Below, in pieces: positions 23,679-30,682 of a DNA stretch of 35,904 nucleotides. The stretch is taken from assembly GCA_934725305.1 (NCBI GenBank), contig CAKVBA010000027.1:1-35904 (forward strand). The letters are read 5' to 3'. The DNA comes from an uncultured Parabacteroides sp. GTDB taxonomy: Bacteria > Bacteroidota > Bacteroidia > Bacteroidales > Tannerellaceae. Positions within the stretch are counted from its first letter, which is position 1; every line of letters begins with the position of its first letter. The notes under the pieces were generated by a model that saw only the letters and a program-made list of their open reading frames with translations, ran no database searches and was not told the origin of the DNA. A program made the translations under genes and the position numbers.

Positions 23679-23762
23679 TCTATATAATGTCTATTGTTAT
23701 GATAAATCTTCTATTTGTCCAGTTCATGGTTTTTTTGAAAATATAACAAAATAAATAAGTAT

Positions 23763-24443
23763 ATGAATACAAGATGTTTATTGATTCTGATAGGAATCGT
23801 ATTTCTCCATGTGTTTCCTATTCAAGCACAGTGGCGGTTAGGAGGTGAAGTAGGTGTAACTATGTCGCGCTTAAAAGTAAAAGGAAGTGAATCGGTATTA
23901 GGTCCTACTTTAGGTTTTACGGCTGATTATCAATTTAAATCTCAGGTGGTAATTATGTCCGGTTTATCTTTTACACGAAAAGGGGGAAGCAATCTATGGA
24001 GCAATCCCAATTATCAAACCGAACTTTATCAATTGTCGTATGCCAAGAATTATTATTTAGAAATGCCACTGATGGTTGGTTATCGTTATCCCGTTACCGA
24101 TCATATATCGGTAACACCTTGTATAGGAGCTTATGTTGCTTATGGTCTTTCGGGAACAGGTGAAATAGATGGGATTGTTGGAATGTCGAGAGTCGGTGAA
24201 AAATGGGATCAAACCTTTAAAAAAGAGCATATAGATTTTCCGAAAGAGAGAGATATTGCTGCATTTGAGCGTTGGGATAGTGGCATGCGTTTTGGATTAC
24301 GGGCAGATGTAGATTGCTTTTCTTTGAATTTAATTTATAACATGGGATTCGTTAAAGCATGGGATGGATTTCCTAACATGCATCATTTTGATTTTTATAA
24401 TCGCAATTTTGCTATAGCTTTGGGTTATATTTTTTCATTGTAA
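23763..24443 (+). CDS. Outer-membrane beta-barrel protein (PF13568-type)
   Basis: 226 residues with an SP-I signal peptide (MNTRCLLILIGIVFLHVFPIQA). Features of the porin-like PorT/OMP_b-brl_2 family are visible: WRLGGEVGVTMSRLKVKG, GFTADYQFKSQVVIMSGLSF, YLEMPLMVGYRYPVTDHISV, TPCIGAYVAYG and a final FAIALGYIFSL strand. It is a different protein from the barrel at 21826, yet is followed by the same terminator and 45-aa ORF, so module duplication did not include, or has since replaced, the barrel gene. Cargo unknown. Confidence 0.8.
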   Translation: MNTRCLLILIGIVFLHVFPIQAQWRLGGEVGVTMSRLKVKGSESVLGPTLGFTADYQFKSQVVIMSGLSFTRKGGSNLWSNPNYQTELYQLSYAKNYYLEMPLMVGYRYPVTDHISVTPCIGAYVAYGLSGTGEIDGIVGMSRVGEKWDQTFKKEHIDFPKERDIAAFERWDSGMRFGLRADVDCFSLNLIYNMGFVKAWDGFPNMHHFDFYNRNFAIALGYIFSL

Positions 24444-24449
24444 TTGAGT

Positions 24450-24481
24450 AAAAACCTCTCTCTTCGGATAGGGGTTTTTTC
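24450..24481 (+). terminator. UUCG-tetraloop terminator, copy 2
   Basis: AAAAACCTCTCTC-TTCG-GATAGGGGTTTTTT plus T-rich tail, nearly identical to 22484-22515. It starts a few bp after the barrel stop codon. Confidence 0.88.
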
Positions 24482-24527
24482 TTTTTTCTTGTCTTAGGTA
24501 TATAGTAACTTTTAAAAGCAGTATAAT

Positions 24528-24665
24528 ATGGAAAAGAAAGAAGAGAAACAGCAACCTCGGTTGTGGTATTGGAGTCAGCCTCAAGAGGGCATGAGTATCG
24601 AAGATTGTGAGCAATATGTAGAAGAAAGCCGACAACACCGCTCCTTGATGATTGCCTTTGTGTAG
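24528..24665 (+). CDS. 45-residue conserved small protein, copy 2
   Basis: ATG at 24528, TAG at 24663-24665. The product begins MEKKEEKQQPRLWYWSQPQE and ends SLMIAFV; 38 of 45 residues match copy 1. The upstream ~45 bp are almost identical between copies, including TAACTTTTAAAAGCAGT, whose TAACTTTT is one base from the -7 consensus. Function unknown; intact here, whereas copy 1 abuts the IS. Confidence 0.6.
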   Translation: MEKKEEKQQPRLWYWSQPQEGMSIEDCEQYVEESRQHRSLMIAFV

Positions 24666-24706
24666 GTATATAATGCAATTTGTTAGCGGAATTAACTTGG
24701 CTACAA

Positions 24707-25150
24707 CCTGTTTTTGACTTTACCGCCAACAATGGTCGAAAGAAGTAGTTATTGTATTTTTATCGGTGTATTATTTAGCAATGATAGGAGGCAAATCCGT
24801 TAGAAACGACAAGCAACTTCGTTGGGAGGAGCTGACAAATGGGTCTCGGTCTAAACATCCTTTTAAATGAGGGTTTTAGCTGTCTTTCAAGGGTCTATAG
24901 AGTTTTTGGAAAAAGGGTATAGACTTTTTGAAAAAAGGGTAGGGACTTTTTTGAAATTGGGTAGGCACTCCGTTCGGATTGGGTGCCTACTCCGTTTGAA
25001 TTGGGTAGGCACCCAATTTCCGAAGATAAACTACTCCGTTTTGACGGGGTTCATAATCTCTTATCCGCTCGTTTACTTATTGTATTTTTAGAGTGGATAA
25101 ATAAACCACCGATCATTTTTATGTTTTCAGCCTGTTTTTGACTTTTCTGC
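24707..25150. repeat. Direct repeats flanking dispersed repeat copy 2
   Basis: CCTGTTTTTGACTTT occurs at 24707-24721 and again at 25131-25145, about equally distant (roughly 41 bp) from the two ends of the dispersed repeat. They are not present around copies 1 and 3. The remaining tract to 25276 shows no other supported gene. Confidence 0.6.
24749..25089. repeat. Dispersed intergenic repeat, copy 2 (seven 22-bp units)
   Basis: Direct TTATTGTATTTTT ends bracket a head and a tandem array of units of about 22 bp (24892-25047), each starting GGGT: GGGTAGGGACTTTTTTGAAA, GGGTAGGCACTCCGTTCGGA, GGGTGCCTACTCCGTTTGAA and GGGTAGGCACCCAATTTCCG. The GTGCCTAC unit is partly the inverse of GTAGGCAC, so orientation alternates. 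An open frame across it is not conserved in the other copies. Confidence 0.88.
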
Positions 25151-25276
25151 TTTAGAAAATAGAGTAGACATTTCGTTTTTCTATGCTATAGATACAGCCG
25201 ATACCCAGTATCAGTATTATCCATAGAGCTATTATTTTTATAGATTACAGGTATCGTAACAAACCTACACCATTCG

Positions 25277-25307
25277 TTGACAGGCCCAATATGCCTATCT
25301 ACTTTTG
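25277..25307 (+). promoter_or_regulatory. Promoter of the small membrane protein/ThrE-type operon
   Basis: TTG (25277-25279), 20-nt spacer and TACTTTTG (25300-25307). It lies downstream of the first open-frame codon at 25291 and so assigns the start to the ATG at 25336. Confidence 0.8.
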
Positions 25308-25335
25308 CAGCGTCAAATTAAAAACAAGAAGAAAA

Positions 25336-25551
25336 ATGATTAGTCAACCGGTAATTATTTGGAGTGCCATTATACTATTGATGGTGGTAGCTTTTGCAGT
25401 GAGAATGATTGAAAAGATGCGCATGTCTCATCATTTAGACAAACAAGGACATTTAAACAAACACAGACATCGTTTCATAGAGATTGCGAAAGAGAAAGAG
25501 TTGTTCTATTGTCCTGGTGATGAGTGGTTTGATGAAACTGTCAATAAATAA
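25336..25551 (+). CDS. 71-residue single-span membrane microprotein
   Basis: Starts MISQPVIIWSAIILLMVVAF, one transmembrane helix at about residues 6-24, followed by a basic/His-rich cytoplasmic-type segment (MRMSHHLDKQGHLNKHRHRF) and an acidic end. It resembles small uncharacterised Bacteroidota proteins but no family was recognised. Its last 20 bases overlap the exporter gene, so it is translationally coupled and could be an accessory subunit or regulator of it. Confidence 0.65.
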   Translation: MISQPVIIWSAIILLMVVAFAVRMIEKMRMSHHLDKQGHLNKHRHRFIEIAKEKELFYCPGDEWFDETVNK

Positions 25552-26341
25552 TCATCAGTCAAAATTGTCCGGCGGATTACCCACGGCCCGTGAGGTTGGC
25601 ATTTTTATTGCCGAATATGCCTCATGGCTTTGGGCCAGTGGAGCCACTTGTATCCGTATAGAAAAGAATGTATTCCGGATGCAAAAAGCCTTTGGCGTAG
25701 AGGCTGATATCTGTATTATGCCTCGCCATATTCATGCTACTGTATGGAACAAAGAGCGAAGTGAGTCTTTTAGTATCGTCAGGAGGAATCAAAAGGCGGT
25801 GATAAGTTTTGATATCAACACACAGATGAGCAAGCTCAGTTGGGATGTGGCCGAAGGAAGATGTGATTTCTTTGAGGCTCGAGAGGCTTTTGAGCGTATC
25901 AAGCAGATAAAACCGGCCAATCCTTCCATGGTTTTACTGCTTGTATCCTTGGCAAATGCTTCGTTTTGTCGTCTGTTTGGAGGAGATCTGATCTCGATGC
26001 TATTGGTGTTTATCTCTACCTTTTGTGGTTATAAAATCAAGCAGATCATGCTGGAAGATAGGGTAGATGTTCGTTTCGTATTTCTCTGTTCTTCATTTGT
26101 TTCGTCAGTGATCAGTGCAGGAGCTCATCTGTTTGGATGGGGCGAAACGCCCGAGATTGCCTTGGCGAGCAGTGTGCTCTATCTGATTCCCGGCATTCCC
26201 TACATCAATGCCGTGAATGATATGTTGGACGGACATTACATCTGTTCTTATTGCCGATTGATGGATGGATTGATATTAACGGTTTGTCTGTCATTTGGTT
26301 TTTGTTGTGGACTTTTCTTGATGAACTTAAACTGGTTTTAA
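25532..26341 (+). CDS. ThrE-type exporter, N-terminal-domain subunit (YjjP-like, PF06738)
   Basis: 269 residues from the ATG at 25532 (MKLSINNHQSKLSGGLP), which overlaps the preceding gene by 20 bp. The soluble N-terminal part has EVGIFIAEYASWLWASGATC and EADICIMPRHIHATVW, and SFSIVRRNQKAVISFDIN, as in ThrE/YjjP. About five membrane spans follow, including ISMLLVFISTFCGYKIKQ and the conserved SSVLYLIPGIPYINAVNDML. By family it exports small amino acids (threonine/serine) or, in E. coli YjjPB, dicarboxylates such as succinate, together with a second subunit. That subunit is the next gene, 69 bp downstream. Confidence 0.9.
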   Translation: MKLSINNHQSKLSGGLPTAREVGIFIAEYASWLWASGATCIRIEKNVFRMQKAFGVEADICIMPRHIHATVWNKERSESFSIVRRNQKAVISFDINTQMSKLSWDVAEGRCDFFEAREAFERIKQIKPANPSMVLLLVSLANASFCRLFGGDLISMLLVFISTFCGYKIKQIMLEDRVDVRFVFLCSSFVSSVISAGAHLFGWGETPEIALASSVLYLIPGIPYINAVNDMLDGHYICSYCRLMDGLILTVCLSFGFCCGLFLMNLNWF

Positions 26342-26410
26342 AGCTGTTGGAATAGCGTTCTCATAGTGGGGAAATTGACCCCCAGCTCTTATAATAAGGA
26401 ATATTATACA

Positions 26411-26911
26411 ATGAATTTAATGATGAAACTTTTGACCGATCTGGTGCAAGACGGATTGTTTGCGGCGATAGCTGCTATCGGTTTTGCCAGCATTAGCAAT
26501 CCGCCTCGTAAAGCCTATCTCTGTTGTGCCCTGTTGGCTGCCGTGGGTCATGCCATGCGTTTTTTGTTGATGAACAATAGTATATGTCCGTTGCATATTA
26601 TTTTGGCCAGTAGCCTGGCTGCTTTTACGATAGGATTGCTGGCTGTCCGTTTGGCACTGATCATGAAGTGTCCGGCCGAGACCTGTTTCTTTCCGGCACT
26701 GCTTCCGATGATTCCCGGTATGTATGCCTATCGTGCTATCGAAGCGTTGGTTTTATGTTTATATCATCAAGAAGAGGCGCTGTTCAGCCATTATCTCTAT
26801 CTGTTGGCTTACAATGGATTTACCTGTTCGTTTATTATTTTGGGCATGGTGATAGGAGCCAATATTCCGATATTTCTTTTGAAGCGGATCTCTTTTAAGG
26901 CGACCAAATGA
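26411..26911 (+). CDS. ThrE-type exporter, C-terminal-domain subunit (YjjB-like, PF12821)
   Basis: 166 residues from the ATG at 26411; an earlier GTG at 26366 is open but less likely. Five hydrophobic spans with PPRKAYLCCALLAAVGHAMR, then CPAETCFFPALLPMIPGMYA and SFIILGMVIGANIPIFLL match the ThrE C-terminal domain. It is expected to act with the YjjP-like subunit. Substrate cannot be predicted. Confidence 0.9.
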   Translation: MNLMMKLLTDLVQDGLFAAIAAIGFASISNPPRKAYLCCALLAAVGHAMRFLLMNNSICPLHIILASSLAAFTIGLLAVRLALIMKCPAETCFFPALLPMIPGMYAYRAIEALVLCLYHQEEALFSHYLYLLAYNGFTCSFIILGMVIGANIPIFLLKRISFKATK

Positions 26912-26948
26912 GTAGGAAACATTGAAAAAATATCTGTAACTTTACAAA

Positions 26949-27028
26949 CTAAATCGGTTTTATCTCAATTCAGTCATTAGATTTCATGAATAAAAAGATC
27001 TGCTTTTTTGGTCTGATGACCTATTTGG
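26949..27028. promoter_or_regulatory. Structured intergenic element before the LysR gene, copy B
   Basis: Outer arms CTAAATCGGTT (26949-26959) and GACCTATTTGG (27018-27028) are complementary at ten of eleven positions, counting G-T pairs. The right arm alternatively forms the small hairpin GGTC-TGAT-GACC (27010-27021). The same two exclusive folds occur in copy A before leuS, and GCTTTTTT plus the GGTC..GACC segment are shared. An upstream TAACTTTA (about 26937) is one base from the -7 consensus and would place the element in the LysR leader. Confidence 0.5.
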
Positions 27029-27069
27029 GGCTATACAAAAAGAATTGTTCATAGGTTATTATAATAACA

Positions 27070-27972
27070 ATGGAATTACGACAGTTGAAATATTTTGCAA
27101 GAGTGGCAGAAACACTCAATTTTTCGGATGCTGCCAAGTCTCTTTATGTGACACAAAGTACCCTTTCCCAACAGATCAAACAATTGGAGCAGGAGCTGAA
27201 TGCCCAGCTGTTTCAGCGTAACAGTCATTCTGTTAGCCTGACAGAGGTCGGAGAGGAGCTGCTACCGTATGCTTTGCGTGCCATACACGATGTAGATCTC
27301 TGCCTTGACCGTGTGCACGACCTGCAGCAGCTCTTGACGGGCACACTCAATATTGGTGTTACCTACACGTTCAGTCCTATTCTTTCGGAAACGTTGATGG
27401 TGTTTATGAAGCGTTATCCTCATGTACGGCTGAATATCTACTATAAGTCTATGGAAGAGCTGATGGAGCTGCTTTCCAACAGGACGGTCGATTTTGTGTT
27501 GGCTTTCCGTTCGTCAACGACTTATGAGAATATAGAGTCGCATATTCTGTTCGATAATCATCTGGCCGCAATCGTAAATAACAATCATCCGTTGGCTGCC
27601 CAGTCCAAGATTACGTGGAACGAGTTGGAGAAATATGATATCGCATTGCCGTCAAGAGGATTACAGGCCCGAAATGCGTTTGAAAAGGCGCAAGCCAAAC
27701 TCCCGATAAAGATAAATGTGCGTATCGAACTGAATGAGGTGAACATTTTGTTGAAACTGATTCGTCAGAGTATGTTGGTGACCATTCTTTCAGAAGCTAC
27801 GATTCATAATGAAGAGGGAGTCAAAGCCATTCCTTTGGATTTTCCGGGCAACGAGATGCATGGCTGTGTGCATATCTTGCGCAATACCTATTGCAAGCAT
27901 TCTATGCAGGAGTTTATCCGTCTGCTGCGCGAGGCCAATGCTGTTAAGGAGCGTATTCATGATTGGTTGTAA
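27070..27972 (+). CDS. LysR-family transcriptional regulator
   Basis: 300 residues. The N-terminal winged helix-turn-helix is standard (MELRQLKYFARVAETLNFSD, AAKSLYVTQSTLSQQIKQLE). The effector domain starts LLTGTLNIGVTYTFSPILSE. No pair of cysteines corresponding to the OxyR disulphide is present in the central domain, so a direct peroxide-sensing role is not supported although rubrerythrin is nearby. Neighbours are the ThrE-type exporter and a convergent SulP transporter, either of which could be a target. Effector unknown. Confidence 0.92.
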   Translation: MELRQLKYFARVAETLNFSDAAKSLYVTQSTLSQQIKQLEQELNAQLFQRNSHSVSLTEVGEELLPYALRAIHDVDLCLDRVHDLQQLLTGTLNIGVTYTFSPILSETLMVFMKRYPHVRLNIYYKSMEELMELLSNRTVDFVLAFRSSTTYENIESHILFDNHLAAIVNNNHPLAAQSKITWNELEKYDIALPSRGLQARNAFEKAQAKLPIKINVRIELNEVNILLKLIRQSMLVTILSEATIHNEEGVKAIPLDFPGNEMHGCVHILRNTYCKHSMQEFIRLLREANAVKERIHDWL

Positions 27973-28035
27973 GTTGTTCCTTCTTGTCAGGAATTGCAAA
28001 CGGCTCTTTGTCGCTTTTTACTGATTCTAAAAATC

Positions 28036-28080
28036 TAAAAAGGGCTAAACCCAAACAATCGTTTAGATTCAGCCCCTTTT
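28036..28080. terminator. Terminator between the lysR and sulP genes
   Basis: AAAAAGGGCT... pairs with ...AGCCCCTTTT with a second inner TCTAAACGA/TTTGGGTTTA partial stem, flanked by A and T runs. It lies between the convergent LysR (+) and SulP (-) genes and can serve both. Confidence 0.8.
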
Positions 28081-28120
28081 GATATATCACGACGAGCAAA
28101 ATTGTCTAATCTGTAACTTC

Positions 28121-29794
28121 TTAGATAGATTCTTTTGCCTTTGCGAGAGCTTCATTAATGTTGGAACAGATATTATTATCACCCACAATCTGATCGAAGC
28201 CCGATTGGATCAATAAGCCACGTACACGTTTGTTGACACCCGACAGAATGATGTGGATATGTTCAGCCTGTGACAGACGAACCAAGCTTTCCAAGTTGTG
28301 CAGACCGGTTGAATCCATGAAAGGAACCTTACGCATACGGATGATACGAACCTTGGGTTTATCGCCCATAGCCTGCATGATATCGTCGAACTTGTTGGCC
28401 ACGCCAAAGAAGAACGGGCCGTCGATTTCATAGACCTCAACACCTTTCGGCAGGTTCAGAACTTCCTCTTCGTGAACGATTTCACCCTCTTCAGAAAGGT
28501 CTATCTCGTCACGGCAAACCGATACATGAGTGGTTTCTGCTACACGGCGCATGAATAGCAACATGGCAATCAGCAGACCGATTTCGATAGCGATTGTCAG
28601 GTCGAAGATGACGGTCAGGAAAAAGGTTACCAGCAATACAGAGATATCACTTTTAGAATTCTTCATCAGTGAACGGAAAGTGCGCCATCCACTCATATTA
28701 TAGGATACAATCACCAAGACGCCGGCCAGACAAGCCATCGGGATATGCTTGGTCAGCGGGCCTAAGAACAACAGAATCAGCAATAAAACAATGGCATGGA
28801 TGATGCCGGCTATCGGTGTGCGACCACCATTGTTGATGTTGGTCATGGTACGTGCAATAGCACCTGTAACAGGAATACCACCAAATAGCGGTGACAACAC
28901 GTTGGCTGCACCTTGAGCAATCAACTCTGTGTTGGAGTTGTGTTTATCACCTATCACACCATCGGCAACGGTAGCCGACAACAATGATTCAATAGCGCCC
29001 AACATAGCAATGGTGAAGGCCGAAGGAAGCAACAGGTTGATAGTTTCAATATTGAAAGAAATGCCTGTTGGCTGAGGCAATGAGGCATTGATGGTGAAAC
29101 GGTCTCCGATAGTTTCGATATTGGTAAATCCCAAGTAGTTACGCATTACGAAAACGGCTACCGTCATCACGATGATAGCAATTAGCGAACCCGGTATTTT
29201 CTTTGAGAACTTGGGTGAGAGGGCAATGATAACAATACTGAGGATGCCGACTAAGGTTGCAGCCCAGTTAATAGTGTTGAATGCACCGAAATAGGCAATC
29301 CATTTCGAGATGAAATCTGCCGGAACCTTATCCATGGTCAAGCCAAACAGGTCTTTCATCTGTGTGGTGAAGATGGTTACCGCAATACCGCTGGTGAACC
29401 CAACGACAATGGGATAGGGAATAAACTTGATAACCGTACCTAACTTGAGGAAACCCATGACAAGCAGGATGATACCTGCAATTACCGTGGCAATAGCCAA
29501 TCCTTCTAATCCGAAATTCTGGATAATGCCATAAACGATGATGATGAAAGCACCAGTAGGGCCACCAATCTGTACGGAACTACCGCCCAGTAAAGAGACA
29601 ATAAAACCACCAATGATGGCTGTTACTAATCCCTTTTCAGGACTAACACCTGATGCAATACCAAACGCGATAGCAAGGGGCAAGGCGACAATACCTACAA
29701 TAATACCCGCCATCAGATCGGTCATAAACTTTTCTTTGGAATAATTTTTCAGCGCGGAAATCAATTTGGGCTGAAAGTCAAACTTGTTACTCAT
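28121..29794 (-). CDS. SulP-family anion transporter with STAS domain
   Basis: 557 residues from the ATG at 29794 (MSNKFDFQPKLISALKNYSK); the open frame reaches 29845 but a -7 box at 29823-29830 excludes that. Ten or more spans follow, with DLMAGIIVGIVALPLAIAFG, SSVQIGGPTGAFIIIVYG, FIPYPIVVGFTSGIAVTIF and LFGGIPVTGAIARTMTNINN, the SulP core. A C-terminal STAS domain (about 440-550) has MRKVPFMDSTGLHNLESL. SulP proteins carry sulphate, bicarbonate or other anions, usually with protons or sodium. Substrate not determinable. Confidence 0.94.
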   Translation of the reverse strand: MSNKFDFQPKLISALKNYSKEKFMTDLMAGIIVGIVALPLAIAFGIASGVSPEKGLVTAIIGGFIVSLLGGSSVQIGGPTGAFIIIVYGIIQNFGLEGLAIATVIAGIILLVMGFLKLGTVIKFIPYPIVVGFTSGIAVTIFTTQMKDLFGLTMDKVPADFISKWIAYFGAFNTINWAATLVGILSIVIIALSPKFSKKIPGSLIAIIVMTVAVFVMRNYLGFTNIETIGDRFTINASLPQPTGISFNIETINLLLPSAFTIAMLGAIESLLSATVADGVIGDKHNSNTELIAQGAANVLSPLFGGIPVTGAIARTMTNINNGGRTPIAGIIHAIVLLLILLFLGPLTKHIPMACLAGVLVIVSYNMSGWRTFRSLMKNSKSDISVLLVTFFLTVIFDLTIAIEIGLLIAMLLFMRRVAETTHVSVCRDEIDLSEEGEIVHEEEVLNLPKGVEVYEIDGPFFFGVANKFDDIMQAMGDKPKVRIIRMRKVPFMDSTGLHNLESLVRLSQAEHIHIILSGVNKRVRGLLIQSGFDQIVGDNNICSNINEALAKAKESI

Positions 29795-29822
29795 TTTTAG
29801 CCTATATAATATTAAGAAAGTG

Positions 29823-29855
29823 CAAAGGTAGGTAAAATAGTTCAATTAGTTCAAA
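29823..29855 (-). promoter_or_regulatory. sulP promoter
   Basis: On the minus strand TTTG (29855-29852), 21-nt spacer and TACCTTTG (29830-29823). The ATG at 29794 follows about 28 nt downstream. Confidence 0.78.
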
Positions 29856-29976
29856 TATTATAGAACGTTAAAAGAGATAAGAGCTAATAACATTTTTTCC
29901 ATGGCTCATAAATCGACTCTATCTGTGTATCAATAATATCGTTTGCTTTTATACCTGATCCTTGAAAACAAACAGC

Positions 29977-29984
29977 TATTTTTG
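29977..29984 (+). promoter_or_regulatory. rbr: -7 box for rubrerythrin
   Basis: TATTTTTG fits TAnnTTTG and lies 50 bp before the ATG at 30035. No properly spaced -33 box was seen. Nothing else notable was found in 29856-30034. Confidence 0.5.
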
Positions 29985-30034
29985 AGTGTTCTTAGAAAAC
30001 AGAGTAAATAATAATAAGATAAAATATAAGCAAT

Positions 30035-30613
30035 ATGGAAAAGAGCATCAAAGGAACACAGACCGAACAGAATTTGTTAAAGTCATTTGCTGGCGAATCA
30101 CAGGCCAGAAGCAGATATACATTTTTTGCAAGTACAGCCAAAAAAGAGGGATACGAACAGATTGCTGCCATCTTTATGGAAACAGCTGAACAGGAAAAGG
30201 AACATGCTAAGCGTTTCTTCAAATTCCTTGAGGGCGGTATGATTGAAATTACAGCTACTTATCCGGCCGGAATGATTGGTACAACGGCTGAAAACCTGGC
30301 CGCTGCTGCTGCCGGAGAGAACGAAGAGTGGGTAGAATTGTATCCGCATTTTGCCGATGTAGCTGAAGAGGAGGGTTTTCCGGCTATTGCTGTTGCCTTC
30401 CGCATGATAGCCAAGGTAGAGGCTGAACACGAGGCTCGCTATCGCAAACTGTTGGCTAATGTAGAAGAGAACAAGGTGTTTGAAAAGGATGAAGAGGTTG
30501 AATGGCAGTGCCGTAATTGTGGTTATGTACACAAAGGAAAGAGCGCACCGAAGACATGTCCGGCATGTGTACATCCGCAGGCCTATTTTGAGGTGAAGAA
30601 GAATAACTACTAA
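30035..30613 (+). CDS. rbr: Rubrerythrin
   Basis: 192 residues, standard length. The ferritin-like diiron domain has two ExxH motifs ([11 protein letters not shown] and [16 protein letters not shown]) plus flanking Glu residues ([29 protein letters not shown]). The C-terminal rubredoxin-like domain has [10 protein letters not shown] and [13 protein letters not shown] with the four Fe-binding cysteines. It reduces hydrogen peroxide with electrons from rubredoxin/NADH in anaerobes, in the cytoplasm. Single gene with its own -7 box and a perfect terminator. Confidence 0.96.
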   Translation: MEKSIKGTQTEQNLLKSFAGESQARSRYTFFASTAKKEGYEQIAAIFMETAEQEKEHAKRFFKFLEGGMIEITATYPAGMIGTTAENLAAAAAGENEEWVELYPHFADVAEEEGFPAIAVAFRMIAKVEAEHEARYRKLLANVEENKVFEKDEEVEWQCRNCGYVHKGKSAPKTCPACVHPQAYFEVKKNNY

Positions 30614-30626
30614 TTCGTATATATCT

Positions 30627-30674
30627 AAAAGAGGCTATGTCGAAACAACCCTTTTGACATAGCCTCTTTTTCTA
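30627..30674. terminator. Bidirectional terminator between rbr and nadB
   Basis: AAAAGAGGCTATGTC (30627-30641) pairs perfectly with GACATAGCCTCTTTT (30656-30670), followed by TTCT. It serves both converging genes. The stem is similar in layout to those at 121-152 and 6922-6959. Confidence 0.92.
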
Positions 30675-30682
30675 TCTTATAT

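Larger units (their letters stand above)
22700..23680 (+). mobile_element. IS5-family insertion sequence, about 981 bp
   Basis: The element is bounded by imperfect terminal inverted repeats (left GATTAGAGTTTATATTG, right end reverse-complemented GATTAAATTGTTATATG) and a TA on each side as a probable 2-bp target duplication. Comparison with the uninterrupted paralogous module after 24665 supports the ends: the bases right of the element (TATATAATG) match the bases after the second copy's stop codon. It carries its own promoter and a transposase split over two frames. Ends may be off by a few bases. Confidence 0.75.

Noticed and set aside
24867..25091. 74-codon open frame over dispersed repeat copy 2
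   Set aside because: Same reason as for copy 1; partial similarity to the copy 1 frame reflects the shared repeat, and the C-terminal halves differ completely.
27070..27972. OxyR identity for the LysR protein, suggested by nearby rubrerythrin
   Set aside because: The redox cysteine pair of OxyR is missing from the central domain, and rubrerythrin is 2 kb away beyond a convergent gene.
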